The notes beneath the pieces are model-generated. The model searched no databases. It was not told the origin of the DNA and worked only from the letters and a program-made list of their open reading frames with translations. From Gammaproteobacteria bacterium (GTDB lineage: Bacteria > Pseudomonadota > Gammaproteobacteria > Pseudomonadales > JAUIET01), in the NCBI GenBank assembly GCA_030431775.1, contig JAUIHW010000030.1:1-46117 (forward strand): a stretch of DNA of 46,117 nucleotides, read 5' to 3'. The position numbers and the translations under genes are program-made. Positions within the stretch are counted from its first letter, which is position 1, and every line of letters starts with the position of its first letter. This document shows positions 25,413 through 35,952 of this stretch, piece after piece.

Positions 25413-25697
25413 TCAAGCCACATTAGAACGGAGACTGTCCAGCTCCTTCTCCGACTTCGCGAGCTTGCGCTTGGCGGAAACTTCGGATCGTTTGACCTTA
25501 AACCAGGCGCCCGAAGCCGCCAGCATGCCAAACAACCCCCCGACCAGAAAAGCACCCAACGCAACTCCACCCACCGACGCTTCATCAATTTGCAGAAAAA
25601 ACAAGTCCAGCGGAACAGCGGTCGAATTCTGTAGGGTGAAAGCAGTCAACGCGATCGCCAACAGTATCAAAATAATAATGCTGAAAAATTTGAGCAT
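25413..25697 (-). CDS. lapA: Lipopolysaccharide assembly protein LapA domain protein
   Basis: A 94-residue membrane protein with two hydrophobic helices (about 3-22 and 42-65) and a C-terminal basic, charged coiled-coil (EVSAKRKLAKSEKELDSLRS). The motif LQNSTAVPLDLFF between the helices is typical of LapA/YciS (DUF1049). LapA acts with LapB in LPS transport and assembly. The ATG at 25697 (MLKFFSIIIL) is preferred over an extended frame to 25763, whose N-terminal extension is unlike the family. Confidence 0.9.
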   Translation of the reverse strand: MLKFFSIIILILLAIALTAFTLQNSTAVPLDLFFLQIDEASVGGVALGAFLVGGLFGMLAASGAWFKVKRSEVSAKRKLAKSEKELDSLRSNVA

Positions 25698-25739
25698 CGA
25701 GGGTATCCAACGGGGTAATGACAGTAAGCTTGACGATTC

Positions 25740-25768
25740 AAGATACCGCCAAGCGAACGGCAACGCAA
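25740..25768 (-). promoter_or_regulatory. Putative lapAB promoter
   Basis: On the minus strand TTGCGT (25763-25768), a 17-bp spacer and TATCTT (25740-25745) lie between ihfB and lapA, about 42 bp before the lapA start. This would let lapAB be expressed independently of ihfB. Predicted by eye. Confidence 0.45.
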
Positions 25769-25807
25769 ATTGATTTTGTAAAATACCGCGGACTGAAAGA
25801 CTTGCGC

Positions 25808-26104
25808 TTAGTAGCGCTTGTTGAGGCTGTCGTTGACTCGCTCGCGCAGCTCTTTTCCAGGCTTGAAGTGAGGCACGTTTTTGCCAGCCAGCTGGACACG
25901 CTCACCGGTTTTCGGGTTACGCCCCATGCGGGGCTCCCGATAATGCAGAGAAAAGCTGCCAAAACCGCGGATCTCAATACGCTCACCAGCAGCCAGGGTC
26001 TGGCACATGTGCTCTATCACCATCTTAACCGCTAGCTCAACATCTTTTGGCGGCAGTTGAGACTGCGCCGCAGCGATGTGTTCAATCAGCTCAGACTTGG
26101 TCAT
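25808..26104 (-). CDS. ihfB: Integration host factor subunit beta
   Basis: The 98-residue beta chain of the DNA-bending heterodimer IHF. It has [40 protein letters not shown] (the beta-arm with the intercalating proline in GRNP) and [13 protein letters not shown]. Length and sequence fit IhfB rather than HU. It lies between rpsA and lapA, the conserved gammaproteobacterial position. Confidence 0.97.
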   Translation of the reverse strand: MTKSELIEHIAAAQSQLPPKDVELAVKMVIEHMCQTLAAGERIEIRGFGSFSLHYREPRMGRNPKTGERVQLAGKNVPHFKPGKELRERVNDSLNKRY

Positions 26105-26163
26105 AGTCCACTTAGGTCCGTTGGCATAATGGCGTGAAATCCATGGGAAAACACTCTACCGAC

Positions 26164-26193
26164 ACTATAGATGAGTTTCGCCCCAGCGTCCAA
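26164..26193 (-). promoter_or_regulatory. Putative ihfB promoter
   Basis: On the minus strand TTGGAC (26188-26193), an 18-bp spacer and TATAGT (26164-26169). It starts just downstream of the rpsA terminator and about 60 bp before the ihfB ATG, so ihfB can be transcribed on its own. Confidence 0.55.
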
Positions 26194-26196
26194 AGC

Positions 26197-26236
26197 TTTT
26201 TAAAATCAAGGCCTTGGACGCCTATGCTGGGCCTTG
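26197..26236 (-). terminator. rpsA terminator
   Basis: Immediately after the rpsA stop, CAAGGCC and GGCCTTG form a 7-bp stem around a 16-nt loop (26207-26236), followed on the minus strand by ATTTTAAAAAG. The T-tract is short, so partial read-through into ihfB is possible. Confidence 0.55.
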
Positions 26237-27913
26237 CTAGTTATTGTCCATCTTGGCTTTAATGAGGTCACCCAAGGTCGCCCGCGAATTGTCATCCGCC
26301 GCCGTTTCCTTATGGTCACGCACGGCTTGTTTCTCTTCGTCAAACTCCTTGGCCTTGATTGACAGGTTAACGGTGCGATTCTTTCGGTCAACGTTAACGA
26401 CTTTTACCTCAATCTCATCACCAACACTGAGAACATTACGCGCGTCTTCCACTTTATCGCGGCTGATTTCTGACGCTTTAAGAACCCCTTCAACATCCTC
26501 GGAGAGGCTGACAATGGCGGCTTTGGCGTCTACTTCCTTAACCGTACCCATTACCACAGAGCCTTTGTCATTCGCGGTCAGGTAGTTAGAGAATGGGTCA
26601 TTCTCCAGCTGCTTGATGCCCAGGGAAATACGCTCACGCTCGGGATCAATTGCCAGGATGACCGTTTCGATCTCCTCGCCCTTGCTAAAGCGTCGAACCG
26701 CTTCCTCGCCTTCTTCATGCCAGGAAATATCGGACAGATGAACCAGCCCATCGATGTTGCCATCCAGGCCAATAAAAATACCAAAGTCGGTAATCGACTT
26801 GATGCTTCCAGATATTTTGTCGCCTTTGCTGAAGCGCGAGCCGAAAGCGTCCCAGGGATTTTGCTGGCACTGTTTAATACCCAGTGAGATTCGCCGGCGA
26901 TCTTCGTCGATGTCGAGAATCATCACTTCAACTTCATCGCCAACCTGAACCAGCTTGGACGGGTGAACGTTTTTATTGGTCCAGTCCATTTCGGAAACGT
27001 GAACCAGACCTTCAACACCTTCCTCCAGTTCGGCAAAACAGCCATAGTCGGTCAGGTTGGTGATTTTCGCCTGCACCCGGCCGTTTTCCGGGTAACGTGC
27101 CTTGATGTCCACCCATGGGTCTTCACCCAGCTGCTTCATACCCAAGGACACACGATTGCGCTCGCGGTCGAATTTCAGAATTTTCACATCGATTTCATCG
27201 CCGACGTTAACCACTTCGCTGGGGTGCTTGATGCGCTTCCAGGCCATATCGGTAATGTGCAGCAAGCCATCAATACCACCGAGGTCCACAAAGGCACCGT
27301 AATCGGTCAGATTCTTGACCACACCCTTGGCTGACGCCCCTTCCTGAAGACTTGCCAACAACGCTTCGCGCTCTTCGCTATTGGCCACTTCCATCACAGC
27401 GCGGCGAGAAATGACTACATTGTTGCGCTTCTGGTCCAGCTTAATTACCTTGAACTCAAGCTCCTTGCCCTCCAGATGCGTTGTTTCACGGACCGGGCGC
27501 ATATCCACCAGCGAGCCAGGCAGGAAGGCTCTTACACCGCCAACATCAACGGTGAAACCACCTTTCACCTTGCCATTGATTACACCTTTGACGACATCTT
27601 CAGTCTCAAAGGCCAATTCCAATTCTTTCCAAGCTTCAGCGCGACGCGCTTTCTCGCGCGACAATTTGGTTTCGCCAAAGCCGTCTTCGACTGACTCGAG
27701 CGCTACCTGTACCTCATCCCCTATTTCCAGAGAGAACTCACCGTTCTCACTAACAAATTGGGAGCGTGGTATAACACCTTCGGATTTAAGGCCCGCATGA
27801 ACGGTTACCCACTCGGAGTCAATATCGATCACCACACCGGTGACGATTGCTCCAGGCTGCATTTCAATGGTTTTTAAACTTTCTTCGAAAAGTTCGGCGA
27901 AGCTTTCGCTCAT
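26237..27913 (-). CDS. rpsA: 30S ribosomal protein S1
   Basis: The 558-residue ribosomal protein S1, which binds mRNA leaders and brings them to the 30S subunit. Six S1 repeats are recognisable, the later ones marked by recurring segments such as [28 protein letters not shown] and [25 protein letters not shown]. The length matches E. coli S1 (557 aa). The 157-bp upstream gap to cmk has room for the leader that S1 uses for autoregulation in other bacteria; I did not work out its fold. Confidence 0.98.
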   Translation of the reverse strand: MSESFAELFEESLKTIEMQPGAIVTGVVIDIDSEWVTVHAGLKSEGVIPRSQFVSENGEFSLEIGDEVQVALESVEDGFGETKLSREKARRAEAWKELELAFETEDVVKGVINGKVKGGFTVDVGGVRAFLPGSLVDMRPVRETTHLEGKELEFKVIKLDQKRNNVVISRRAVMEVANSEEREALLASLQEGASAKGVVKNLTDYGAFVDLGGIDGLLHITDMAWKRIKHPSEVVNVGDEIDVKILKFDRERNRVSLGMKQLGEDPWVDIKARYPENGRVQAKITNLTDYGCFAELEEGVEGLVHVSEMDWTNKNVHPSKLVQVGDEVEVMILDIDEDRRRISLGIKQCQQNPWDAFGSRFSKGDKISGSIKSITDFGIFIGLDGNIDGLVHLSDISWHEEGEEAVRRFSKGEEIETVILAIDPERERISLGIKQLENDPFSNYLTANDKGSVVMGTVKEVDAKAAIVSLSEDVEGVLKASEISRDKVEDARNVLSVGDEIEVKVVNVDRKNRTVNLSIKAKEFDEEKQAVRDHKETAADDNSRATLGDLIKAKMDNN

Positions 27914-28014
27914 AGGATTGTTCTCGTCGAATTACCGTATCGCCAGCCCGACACGGGAAGTGGTTGTATGGAACAGTCGATGCTGCTGCTGGGCCAAACA
28001 CCTTGTTCCGTTTC

Positions 28015-28020
28015 TATATA
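28015..28020 (-). promoter_or_regulatory. Putative -10 of the rpsA promoter
   Basis: TATATA on the minus strand about 102 bp upstream of the rpsA ATG, with a poor -35 (TTATTG at 17-bp spacing). It implies a leader of about 95 nt, a length consistent with a structured S1 leader. Weak evidence. Confidence 0.3.
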
Positions 28021-28070
28021 GCTCGCGCAACGACCACCAATAACAGTCGGCTGCCGATCAACCCTTAACT

Positions 28071-28760
28071 TTAGCAAAGGTCCAGGCGGCGTACCTCTTG
28101 CAGTACCCGCTCAAACACTTGATCCGCTGACAACTCAGAGCTGTCGACAGTGATTGCATCATCCGCAGGTCGCAAAGGCGAGGCTTTACGAGACATGTCC
28201 CTCTCGTCACGCTTTTTGATGTCGTCGAGAAGTGCGCGGAGGCTACCACTATCTTCCTTGTTTTTCAACTGCTTATGGCGCCTTTCAGCACGGATTTCCG
28301 GTTGTGCAGTCAGATAAATCTTCAAGTCGGCATCCGGAAACACCGTAGAACCCATATCTCTGCCATCAGCGACCAGGCCGGGCTCCCGCCGGAAAGCATG
28401 TTGTAATTCGAGCAGCGCATTGCGAACCGGCGAATGCGCAGCCACTTTGGAAGCCGCCTCACTGATCCGGTGCTCCCGGATCATGTCGGTCACGTTCTCC
28501 CCATTCAGCTGAATGGCAGGTATACCGGTTAGGCCGTCAGCCAGGAATTCAACGTCCAGCTCAAGGGCCAGCTTGGCCAATGCGACACCATCATCCAAGG
28601 AAATCCGCTGCTCCAACGCCGCCAAGCCCAAAACCCGGTACATGGCGCCGCTGTCCAGGAGATGCCAGTCAAGATGCTGCGCAAGCTTTTGCGAAATCGT
28701 TCCTTTGCCGGTCCCGCTTGGACCGTCAATGGTGATCACTGGCACCTGCGACCGCTGCAT
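28071..28760 (-). CDS. cmk: Cytidylate kinase
   Basis: A 229-residue (d)CMP kinase. The P-loop is GPSGTGKG (13-20), followed by LDSGAMYR, a canonical CMP-binding segment, VADGRDMGSTVFPDADLKIYLTA, and RDERDMSRKASPL in the lid. It phosphorylates CMP and dCMP. It sits 2 bp after aroA and before rpsA, the widespread aroA-cmk-rpsA order. Confidence 0.96.
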   Translation of the reverse strand: MQRSQVPVITIDGPSGTGKGTISQKLAQHLDWHLLDSGAMYRVLGLAALEQRISLDDGVALAKLALELDVEFLADGLTGIPAIQLNGENVTDMIREHRISEAASKVAAHSPVRNALLELQHAFRREPGLVADGRDMGSTVFPDADLKIYLTAQPEIRAERRHKQLKNKEDSGSLRALLDDIKKRDERDMSRKASPLRPADDAITVDSSELSADQVFERVLQEVRRLDLC

Positions 28761-28762
28761 GC

Positions 28763-30085
28763 CTATTGCACCTCGCGAATTCGCATGCCTCGGGCTGCGG
28801 AAAGCACAGCAAAACCGGGAAAACTGGTAGCGACGTGATCACAGCCACTAATCCGGACCTCTCCGCTGGCCACCATGCCAGCCACAGAGAAAGCCATCGC
28901 AATGCGGTGGTCCAGGTAGCTGTCCACCTGCCCACCGGAGAGAGTTTGTCCATCGATTATCATGCCGTCTTCGGTCGGTTGCGCCTTGCCACCGAGGCGT
29001 TGAATACCTTCGGCCATGGTTGCGATTCGATCACTCTCCTTCACCCGCAATTCCTTCGCACCACGCAGTATGGTTCGGCCCTCGGCCGCACAGGCCGCAA
29101 TGAACAGCACAGGAAACTCATCAATGGCCAAAGGGACCAACTGCTCGTCAAACTCCACGCCATGCAAAGGCGCATACCGAACCCGAATATCGGCAACCGG
29201 CTCACCGCCGAACATCCGTTCATTACTCAGTTCAAGGCTGGCGCCCATGGATTGTAATGCCGTGATTACCCCGGTTCGTGTCGGGTTGACTCCAACATCA
29301 GTCAGCAACAGATCGCTGCCCGGCACAATGCTGGCCGCAACCATAAAAAATGCCGCCGAGGAAATATCTGCCGGCACCTGAAAGTGGCCCGGGCGCAAAC
29401 TGGAACCGCCTTGCAAACTAATCCGCGTGGCCCCACTCTCACCAGGCAAAGCTGCCACCTGAACCGGGTAATCCATGGCCTGCAACATACGCTCGGTATG
29501 ATCTCGAGTGGGGGCCGGCTCAATGACGGAGGTTGTGCCTGCAGCATACAGGCCCGCCAGTAGCAGGCAAGACTTGATCTGGGCACTGGCCACCGGCAGC
29601 CGGTATTCTATGCCATTAAGTTGCTCGCCTGCCTCCAGGCGTATCGGCGGCGTACCTTCGGGGCTGGTACCAATTCGTGCGCCCATTTCACGAAGCGGCA
29701 AAGCCACCCTGTTCATGGGCCGCTTGCTGAGAGAGGCATCGCCCACCAGCGTCGTGGAAAATGCTTGCCCCGCCAGCAACCCTGCCATAAGACGAATGGA
29801 GGTTCCGGAATTCCCCAGGTCGAGTTCTGAACCAGGTGCCCGCAGTCCATGCAAACCCACTCCGCGAATACGCACAGCACCGTCACTGGGCTGGCTGATG
29901 TCGACGCCCATCTGCCGAAACGCTTTCAGGGTGGCGAGTGCGTCTTCGCCTTCCAGGAACCCGCTGATCGTGGACTCTCCATCAGCCAGCGCTCCCAGCA
30001 TGATAGCCCGATGCGAAACTGATTTATCACCTGGCACCCGCAAAGTGCCGGTAAGCGCCCCACCGGGCTCGATCAGAAACTGCAT
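28763..30085 (-). CDS. aroA: 3-phosphoshikimate 1-carboxyvinyltransferase (EPSP synthase), class II-like
   Basis: A 440-residue EPSP synthase, the sixth step of the shikimate pathway. Visible are PGDKSVSHR (18-26), GNSGTSIRLMAG (91-102) and the motifs SAQIK, RDHTER and NPTR. Together with GDKS these fit the published class II (glyphosate-tolerant type) motif set RxHxER, GDKx, SAQxK and NxTR; tolerance itself is not shown. In P. aeruginosa the homologous region is a tyrA-aroA fusion (from memory). Here aroA and tyrA are separate frames 65 bp apart. Confidence 0.95.
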   Translation of the reverse strand: MQFLIEPGGALTGTLRVPGDKSVSHRAIMLGALADGESTISGFLEGEDALATLKAFRQMGVDISQPSDGAVRIRGVGLHGLRAPGSELDLGNSGTSIRLMAGLLAGQAFSTTLVGDASLSKRPMNRVALPLREMGARIGTSPEGTPPIRLEAGEQLNGIEYRLPVASAQIKSCLLLAGLYAAGTTSVIEPAPTRDHTERMLQAMDYPVQVAALPGESGATRISLQGGSSLRPGHFQVPADISSAAFFMVAASIVPGSDLLLTDVGVNPTRTGVITALQSMGASLELSNERMFGGEPVADIRVRYAPLHGVEFDEQLVPLAIDEFPVLFIAACAAEGRTILRGAKELRVKESDRIATMAEGIQRLGGKAQPTEDGMIIDGQTLSGGQVDSYLDHRIAMAFSVAGMVASGEVRISGCDHVATSFPGFAVLSAARGMRIREVQ

Positions 30086-30150
30086 TATGCGACCCCTGAG
30101 ATTTCGATATCAGCGAACCGCTCAATCTTATTAATTAGCAATACCCCCCC

Positions 30151-31038
30151 TCATGAGCGATATTTGGCCAGGTAATCGTCGCGGCCCTGCTTGGCATGCT
30201 CAAGCATCGCAAACAGTTCGTCTGAGCGCCCCTCGTTAAGCAGCTGCTTAAATCGGGACAAGCGACCCTCAAAGGCCTCCACCGCATCTAACACTTTATC
30301 TTTATTGAGCATAAAAATGTCACGCCACATTGTCGGGTCACTCGAGGCCGTGCGGGAAATGTCCTGGAAACCGCCCGCGGCAAATTCAAACAAACTACCA
30401 ATGTGCTGATGACCCAGCAAGGAATCGACCAGAACATAAGCGAGCACGTGCGGAAGATGGCTGGTCGACGCGAGCAACTCATCGTGCAACTCAGGGCCAA
30501 GAATCGCCAAAAAGCAGTCCAGACTGGACCAAAAAGCTTCTCCCCGCCGGGTCGCTTCAGCACTGGTCTGATCATGAGGAGTGAGGATCAATTTCTTGTG
30601 GTAGAACAGACCGTTTTTCGCAGCAGAAAAGCCGCTCTGCTCAGAACCGGCAATGGGATGCGCAGGAATAAAGCGCGGCATCAGCGCTGGCGCGTTCTCG
30701 ATGCAGGCGGAAATTACAGGGCTTTTTACACTGGCCACATCGGAAATAACACAGGCACTGTTAAGTTCTGCTGAGGCAAGCTCCGCAAAGATTTCTGCAA
30801 ATGCGGACGGTGGCGCAGCAATGACAATTAAACTGGCTTGCGCTGCAAGATCTCGCAATTGCCCGGCAGAATTTTCGATAACCCCTTGCTCACAGGCCGT
30901 TTGCATGGTGCTGGAGTCACGATCGAAACCCAAAATATGGCGAGCGCTACCAGCTGCGCACGCACTAAGCAGTACCGAGCCGCCGATCATACCCATTCCC
31001 ACGACCAGCAGGCTTTCTTCACGGCTTACTGAGTTCAT
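30151..31038 (-). CDS. tyrA: Prephenate/arogenate dehydrogenase
   Basis: A 295-residue TyrA-family dehydrogenase for tyrosine synthesis. It has the NAD(P) motif GMGMIGGS (14-21), HPIAGSEQSG (substrate-binding His) and HLPHVLAYVL with a conserved His. No ACT or chorismate mutase domain is attached. It begins one base overlapping the pheA stop (TAATG), so it is coupled to it. Prephenate versus arogenate specificity cannot be assigned. Confidence 0.93.
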   Translation of the reverse strand: MNSVSREESLLVVGMGMIGGSVLLSACAAGSARHILGFDRDSSTMQTACEQGVIENSAGQLRDLAAQASLIVIAAPPSAFAEIFAELASAELNSACVISDVASVKSPVISACIENAPALMPRFIPAHPIAGSEQSGFSAAKNGLFYHKKLILTPHDQTSAEATRRGEAFWSSLDCFLAILGPELHDELLASTSHLPHVLAYVLVDSLLGHQHIGSLFEFAAGGFQDISRTASSDPTMWRDIFMLNKDKVLDAVEAFEGRLSRFKQLLNEGRSDELFAMLEHAKQGRDDYLAKYRS

Positions 31039-32147
31039 TAGAAAGGTGCTCTGGGGTATGAACCAAGTACTTTCACCATGGAAGACAGCTCTTCCAGCTC
31101 AAGCAGGATGCGGCGGATTGTCTCCGCTTCTCTATGCCCCTCAAATTCGATAAAAAACAGATAGGACCAGGCTTCGCTTTGCGACGGGCGGGTATCTATC
31201 CGGGTCAACATCACACCTTCACGATCAAACGGTTCAAGCAGTTTGAACAGTGCGCCGGGACGGTTTCGGGTGGCGACAATGATCGAGGTCTTATCGTCTC
31301 CACAAGACGGCACGTCATTCTCGGACAAGACCAAAAACCGCGTGGCATTATCCGTACGATCTTCAATATTTTCGGCAACACAACGCAAATCATACAGCTC
31401 AGCGGCCATAGTACTGGCCACAGCCGCAACAGTAGGGTCTTCCGCCGCCATCTTCGCGGCAGCTGCGTTGCTGCTGACCGCCGTGACTTCCATATCGGGC
31501 CAGTGAGTGGCCAGCCAGGTTTGGCATTGCGCCAATGCCTGTTGGTGACCGCAAATTTTAGTAAAACTGTCCACCGTTGCATCGCGGTTGATCAGCAATT
31601 GCAAATGGATTCGAAGCTCCACCTCGCCGCATATTTTCAACGATGATTTAACGAAATTATCTAAGGTATGCGAAACCATGCCTTCGGTGGAGTTTTCCAC
31701 CGGTACAACTCCGTAGCGCACCTGTCCGCTCTCCACTTGGCTGAACACCGCGGAAATTGAAGGAAAGGCAGAAACGATAGCCGCCTGCCCAAAATGTTTT
31801 AACGCGGCCTGATGTGTGTAGGTTCCTTCAGGCCCGAAAAAAGCGACTTCAGTGGGCTTTTCCAGCGCCAAGCAAGCCGAAATAATCTCTCTGAAAATGT
31901 GCGCCACCACATGATCGTCAAGCGGCCCTTTATTACGCTGCATGACCTGACTGAGCACCTGAGCTTCGCGCTCCGGCCGATAAAACTCCACTTCTGACAG
32001 CGGTCTGCCCGCTTGCAGCATTTCCTCGAGTTTAACCTTGGCCACCTGCAGTGCAATGGCCGCACGGTCATTAAGTAACTGTTGAATCTGCTCATCCAAG
32101 GCATCAATTTGCTGGCGCAGTATGCTGAGGTCAGTGGTTTCGGACAT
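31038..32147 (-). CDS. pheA: Bifunctional chorismate mutase/prephenate dehydratase (P-protein)
   Basis: A 369-residue P-protein. Residues 5-90 are an AroQ chorismate mutase (LSILRQQIDALDEQIQQLL), then a prephenate dehydratase domain (VAFFGPEGTYTHQAALKHFG, VVPVENSTEGMV) and a C-terminal ACT domain (RPGALFKLLEPFDREGVML, with TRIDTRPS, the Phe-binding motif region). Phenylalanine feedback inhibition is therefore expected. The ATG at 32147 lies 5 bp beyond the serC stop; a GTG at 32162 is an alternative that would overlap serC. Confidence 0.95.
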   Translation of the reverse strand: MSETTDLSILRQQIDALDEQIQQLLNDRAAIALQVAKVKLEEMLQAGRPLSEVEFYRPEREAQVLSQVMQRNKGPLDDHVVAHIFREIISACLALEKPTEVAFFGPEGTYTHQAALKHFGQAAIVSAFPSISAVFSQVESGQVRYGVVPVENSTEGMVSHTLDNFVKSSLKICGEVELRIHLQLLINRDATVDSFTKICGHQQALAQCQTWLATHWPDMEVTAVSSNAAAAKMAAEDPTVAAVASTMAAELYDLRCVAENIEDRTDNATRFLVLSENDVPSCGDDKTSIIVATRNRPGALFKLLEPFDREGVMLTRIDTRPSQSEAWSYLFFIEFEGHREAETIRRILLELEELSSMVKVLGSYPRAPF

Positions 32148-32152
32148 GGTAT

Positions 32153-33244
32153 TCAGGCACACTCTCGCTCGAAGTCGTACATGAAGCTGATCAACGCCTG
32201 GACCGCTTCCATTTCCACAGCATTGTAGATGCTCGCCCGCATGCCACCGACCGAACGATGCCCTTTAAGGTTTAACAAACCGCGCTGCTCGGCCTTTTTC
32301 AGGAACAATGAATCCAGCTCCGGATTCGCCAAGGTGAAGGGCACGTTCATCCAGGAGCGGCTCTGAGGCTCGACCGGATTGTCGTAGAAGCTACTGTTGT
32401 CAATGGCATCATAGAGCGCACTCGCCTTTTGCTCGTTAGTTCGCGCCTGCTCTTTAAGACCCCCGCGGTCCAGCAACCACTGAAAAACCAGCCCTGCCAG
32501 ATACCAGGAATAGGTAGGCGGGGTGTTTTGCATGGAATCGTTGTCAGCAACAAACTGATAGTCCAGCAAGCTTGGTGTCAGCGCATGCGCATTACCCAGC
32601 AGGTCACGACGCACAATCACGACGGTGAGACCAGCCGGCCCAATGTTCTTCTGCGCCCCAGCATAGATGAGCCCAAATTGGCTTACATCAACGGGCCGAG
32701 ACAAAATGGTGGAAGACATGTCGGCCACCAACGGCACATTCAGGTCTGGGACAAATGAAAATTCCACGCCGCCGATGGTTTCATTGGGCGTGTAGTGACA
32801 ATAAGCGGCATCTGCACGACATTCCCAGCCAGAGAAATCAGGCACTGTAGTGAAATTAGTCGACTCTGAACTGGCGACAACTTTGACATCTGCGTAGCGA
32901 GCCGCCTCCTTGATGGCTTTCTTGGACCATTGCCCGGTGTTCACGTAATCCGCCCGGCCATTTCCACCCAACAAATTCAGTGGCACTGCAGAAAACTGCA
33001 TGGTCGCGCCGCCCTGCATAAACAACACCGCATAGTCATCGCTTATATCCAGCAGCCGACGCAAGGAATTCTCGGCCTGCTCTGCAATGGCCACAAACTC
33101 CTCGCTTCTGTGGCTCATTTCCATCACCGACAGGCCACGCTGCCGCCAATTCAGCAGTTCTTCCCTGGCTTGAGTTAACACGGCCTCTGGCAAGGCGGCC
33201 GGCCCCGCACAAAAATTAAAACTCCGGTCCACTCCAACGCTCAT
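32153..33244 (-). CDS. serC: Phosphoserine aminotransferase
   Basis: A 363-residue PLP enzyme of serine (and pyridoxal phosphate) synthesis; E. coli SerC has 362 residues. It has [11 protein letters not shown] at the N-terminus, [18 protein letters not shown] and the PLP lysine in [13 protein letters not shown]. The ATG overlaps the gyrA stop by 4 nt (ATGA). SerC also serves the DXP-dependent PLP route that PdxJ completes at the other end of the window. Confidence 0.97.
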   Translation of the reverse strand: MSVGVDRSFNFCAGPAALPEAVLTQAREELLNWRQRGLSVMEMSHRSEEFVAIAEQAENSLRRLLDISDDYAVLFMQGGATMQFSAVPLNLLGGNGRADYVNTGQWSKKAIKEAARYADVKVVASSESTNFTTVPDFSGWECRADAAYCHYTPNETIGGVEFSFVPDLNVPLVADMSSTILSRPVDVSQFGLIYAGAQKNIGPAGLTVVIVRRDLLGNAHALTPSLLDYQFVADNDSMQNTPPTYSWYLAGLVFQWLLDRGGLKEQARTNEQKASALYDAIDNSSFYDNPVEPQSRSWMNVPFTLANPELDSLFLKKAEQRGLLNLKGHRSVGGMRASIYNAVEMEAVQALISFMYDFERECA

Positions 33245-35811
33245 GGTTCCTCCATTCCCTCAACCGCTGCATCCGCCTCGTCATCTTCTTCGACCCGCGC
33301 CACACCGACTATCTGCTCCCCCTCCTTGACCCGAATAAGGCAAACACCCTGAGTGTTGCGACCGAGCACTGACACCTCGTCAACTTTTGTGCGAACCAAC
33401 ATACCCTGGTCGCTGATCAGCATCATTTCGTCACCATCATGCACTTGAATAGCACCGACTATTTCACCATTTCTCGCACTGGACTGAATCCCAATCACGC
33501 CCTGTCCCCCACGACCAATAGTGGAAAACTCGGACACCAGCGTGCGCTTACCATAACCATTGACACTGACACAGAGAATAGCCGCTTCATCATCCGCGAC
33601 CATCAACGAGATTACCCGATTGGCCCCGGGCAATTTCATCCCTCGTACCCCGCGGGCAACCCGCCCCATCGGACGCACGTCCTGCTCTGAAAAACGAATA
33701 ACCTTGCCGGAGTCGCTCGCCAGTAAAATATCGGACTTACCATTGGTAATAGCGGTACCCACCAGGTGATCGTCGTCATCCAGTTCAATTGCCCGCAAAC
33801 CGACACTGCGCTGCCGTGAGAAATTAGGCAGCGCCGTTTTCTTTACAACACCTTTGGAAGTCGCCATAAAGACATAGTGGTCGTCCTCATACGACTCAAC
33901 CGGCAGAATGGACGTAATCCGCTCACCTTCATCCAGTGGCAGCAGGTTGACCATCGGTCGACCGCGCGATGTTCGACTACCCAGCGGTATGTGAAACACT
34001 CGCAACCAATAGACTTTTCCGTAATTGCTGAAACAAAGAATGGTGTCATGAGTATTGGCAATTAACAGATGTTCAACAAAATCCTCGTCCCTGACCGAGG
34101 TCGCCGTTTTGCCTTTACCACCTCGCCGTTGTGCACGGTAGTCCTCTAGCGACTGGGTTTTGGCGTAACCAAAATGCGACAGGGTCACTACCCGGTATTC
34201 TTCAGCAATCAGATCTTCGGCTGTCAGATCCTGCACTGAATCGGTAATTTCGGTGCGCCGCTCATCACCAAAATCCTTCTTGACCTGCTCCAACTCCTCG
34301 CGAATCACCTGCATCAGGCGATCAGAATCGGCCAGTATTTTCAGGTAGCCGATTATTTCCTCTATCTTTTCCCCGTATTCCTGCAGTAGCTTTTCAGTTT
34401 CCAGTCCGGTGAGCCTGTGCAGACGCAATTCCAGAATAGCTTGGGCCTGTTGCTCGGAAAGATAGTACTCGCCATCGCGCAGGCCAAGGTGCGTCGGCAG
34501 GTCACTGGGTTTCGACGACTCGTCGCCAGCTCGTTCGAGCATGCTAAGCACTGACGACCCGGGCGGCCAGGATCGCGCTAACAATTTGGCTCTGGCTTCC
34601 GCTGCAGTGGGCGATGATTTGATCAATTCAATCACCGGGTCGATATTGGCCAAGGCGACCGCCCAACCTTCAAGCAGATGGGCTCTTTCACGCGCTTTGC
34701 GCAGAAGGTAGATCGTGCGCCGTGTCACCACTTCACGACGATGCCTGACAAACGCCTGCAGCAGCTCTTTCAGGTTCAGCAGTTTGGGCTGCCCGTCTAC
34801 CAGTGCAACCATATTGATTCCGAACACGGACTGCAGGTTGGTTTGCGAGTACAGGTTATTCAGCACCACCTCACCGGATTCACCGCGTCGCAGCTCGATG
34901 ACCACCCGCAGGCCATCCTTGTCTGACTCGTCACGCAATTCTGAAATACCTTCAAGCTTTTTATCCTTGACCAGCTCGGCGATTCGCTCGATTAACTTAG
35001 CTTTATTGAGTTGATAGGGAATTTCCGTAACGATAATGGTTTCCCGACCGGTTTTTTCATTGACTTCAACGGTCGCTCTGGCCCGCACATAGATACGTCC
35101 ACGTCCGGTGCGATAGGCCGAAGCAATCCCTGCGCGCCCGTTAATTATTGCGCCAGTAGGAAAATCAGGCCCAGGCAACACCTGCATGAGCTCATCGATA
35201 CCCGCTTCGGGCCTGTCCATCAGCAACAGACAGGCATCAATAACCTCATTGATATTATGCGGTGGTATGTTGGTGGCCATACCAACGGCTATTCCCGAAG
35301 AACCATTGACCAGCAGATTAGGAACCCGGGTAGGCAATACATCCGGTATCTGTTCGGTGTTGTCATAGTTGGGCACGAAATCGACCGTTTCCTTGTCGAG
35401 ATCCATCAACAGGTCATGGGCCAGTTTCTGCATGCGGATTTCGGTGTAACGCATGGCGGCTGCGGAATCGCCATCAATTGAGCCGAAGTTACCCTGCCCG
35501 TCAACCAACATGTAGCGTAACGAGAAAGGTTGCGCCATTCGCACAATGGTGTCGTAGACCGCACTGTCACCGTGGGGATGGTATTTACCAATAACGTCGC
35601 CGACGATTCTGGCTGACTTCTTATAGGCCTTGTTCCAGTCATTGCCCAGTTCATTCATTGCGAATAAAACCCGCCGATGCACCGGCTTCAAACCGTCCCG
35701 AACGTCCGGCAGGGCTCGCCCCACGATGACTGACATGGCGTAGTCAAGGTATGACTGTTTCAGTTCGTCCTCAATATTGACCGGGACCAGTTCTTTTGCA
35801 AGTTCAGCCAT
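33241..35811 (-). CDS. gyrA: DNA gyrase subunit A
   Basis: The 856-residue catalytic subunit of gyrase. The N-terminal alignment to E. coli is ungapped, placing the quinolone-resistance positions as Ser83 and Asp87 (GDSAVYD), the susceptible-type residues, and the DNA-cleaving tyrosine as Tyr122 (MRYTEIR). The C-terminal wrapping domain carries the GyrA-box QRRGGKG. The C-terminus ends in an acidic tail ([16 protein letters not shown]). It is head of the minus-strand run gyrA-serC-pheA-tyrA-aroA-cmk. Confidence 0.98.
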   Translation of the reverse strand: MAELAKELVPVNIEDELKQSYLDYAMSVIVGRALPDVRDGLKPVHRRVLFAMNELGNDWNKAYKKSARIVGDVIGKYHPHGDSAVYDTIVRMAQPFSLRYMLVDGQGNFGSIDGDSAAAMRYTEIRMQKLAHDLLMDLDKETVDFVPNYDNTEQIPDVLPTRVPNLLVNGSSGIAVGMATNIPPHNINEVIDACLLLMDRPEAGIDELMQVLPGPDFPTGAIINGRAGIASAYRTGRGRIYVRARATVEVNEKTGRETIIVTEIPYQLNKAKLIERIAELVKDKKLEGISELRDESDKDGLRVVIELRRGESGEVVLNNLYSQTNLQSVFGINMVALVDGQPKLLNLKELLQAFVRHRREVVTRRTIYLLRKARERAHLLEGWAVALANIDPVIELIKSSPTAAEARAKLLARSWPPGSSVLSMLERAGDESSKPSDLPTHLGLRDGEYYLSEQQAQAILELRLHRLTGLETEKLLQEYGEKIEEIIGYLKILADSDRLMQVIREELEQVKKDFGDERRTEITDSVQDLTAEDLIAEEYRVVTLSHFGYAKTQSLEDYRAQRRGGKGKTATSVRDEDFVEHLLIANTHDTILCFSNYGKVYWLRVFHIPLGSRTSRGRPMVNLLPLDEGERITSILPVESYEDDHYVFMATSKGVVKKTALPNFSRQRSVGLRAIELDDDDHLVGTAITNGKSDILLASDSGKVIRFSEQDVRPMGRVARGVRGMKLPGANRVISLMVADDEAAILCVSVNGYGKRTLVSEFSTIGRGGQGVIGIQSSARNGEIVGAIQVHDGDEMMLISDQGMLVRTKVDEVSVLGRNTQGVCLIRVKEGEQIVGVARVEEDDEADAAVEGMEEP

Positions 35812-35881
35812 GAATACTTCTTATTCCTTGGGTAGGCACCACCCGCCAATCGGGCGTGCAAGTCGAGAAATCAAACGCCCA

Positions 35882-35887
35882 ATTGTA
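35882..35887 (-). promoter_or_regulatory. Putative extended -10 of gyrA
   Basis: On the minus strand TGGTACAAT, an extended -10 (TGn then TACAAT), lies about 70 bp upstream of the gyrA ATG. The -35 is poor. The implied start near 35875 leaves a leader of about 64 nt. Confidence 0.45.
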
Positions 35888-35912
35888 CCACACTGTGACC
35901 CTAAACCGCTCG

Positions 35913-35952
35913 CAGGGCGTTGAATGAGATATACTTCTCGTTCAACGCCCTG
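35913..35952. repeat. 40-bp near-perfect hairpin in the gyrA/mtaD divergent gap
   Basis: The arms CAGGGCGTTGAATGAGA (35913-35929) and TCTCGTTCAACGCCCTG (35936-35952) pair over 17 positions (16 Watson-Crick, one G-T) around the loop TATACT. The last base of the right arm is the G of the mtaD GTG start codon. The loop itself resembles a -10 hexamer. No T-run follows on either strand, so it is not a typical terminator. Confidence 0.85.

Noticed and set aside
33241-35811. Quinolone-resistance substitution in GyrA.
   Set aside because: Positions equivalent to 83 and 87 are Ser and Asp, the usual susceptible residues.
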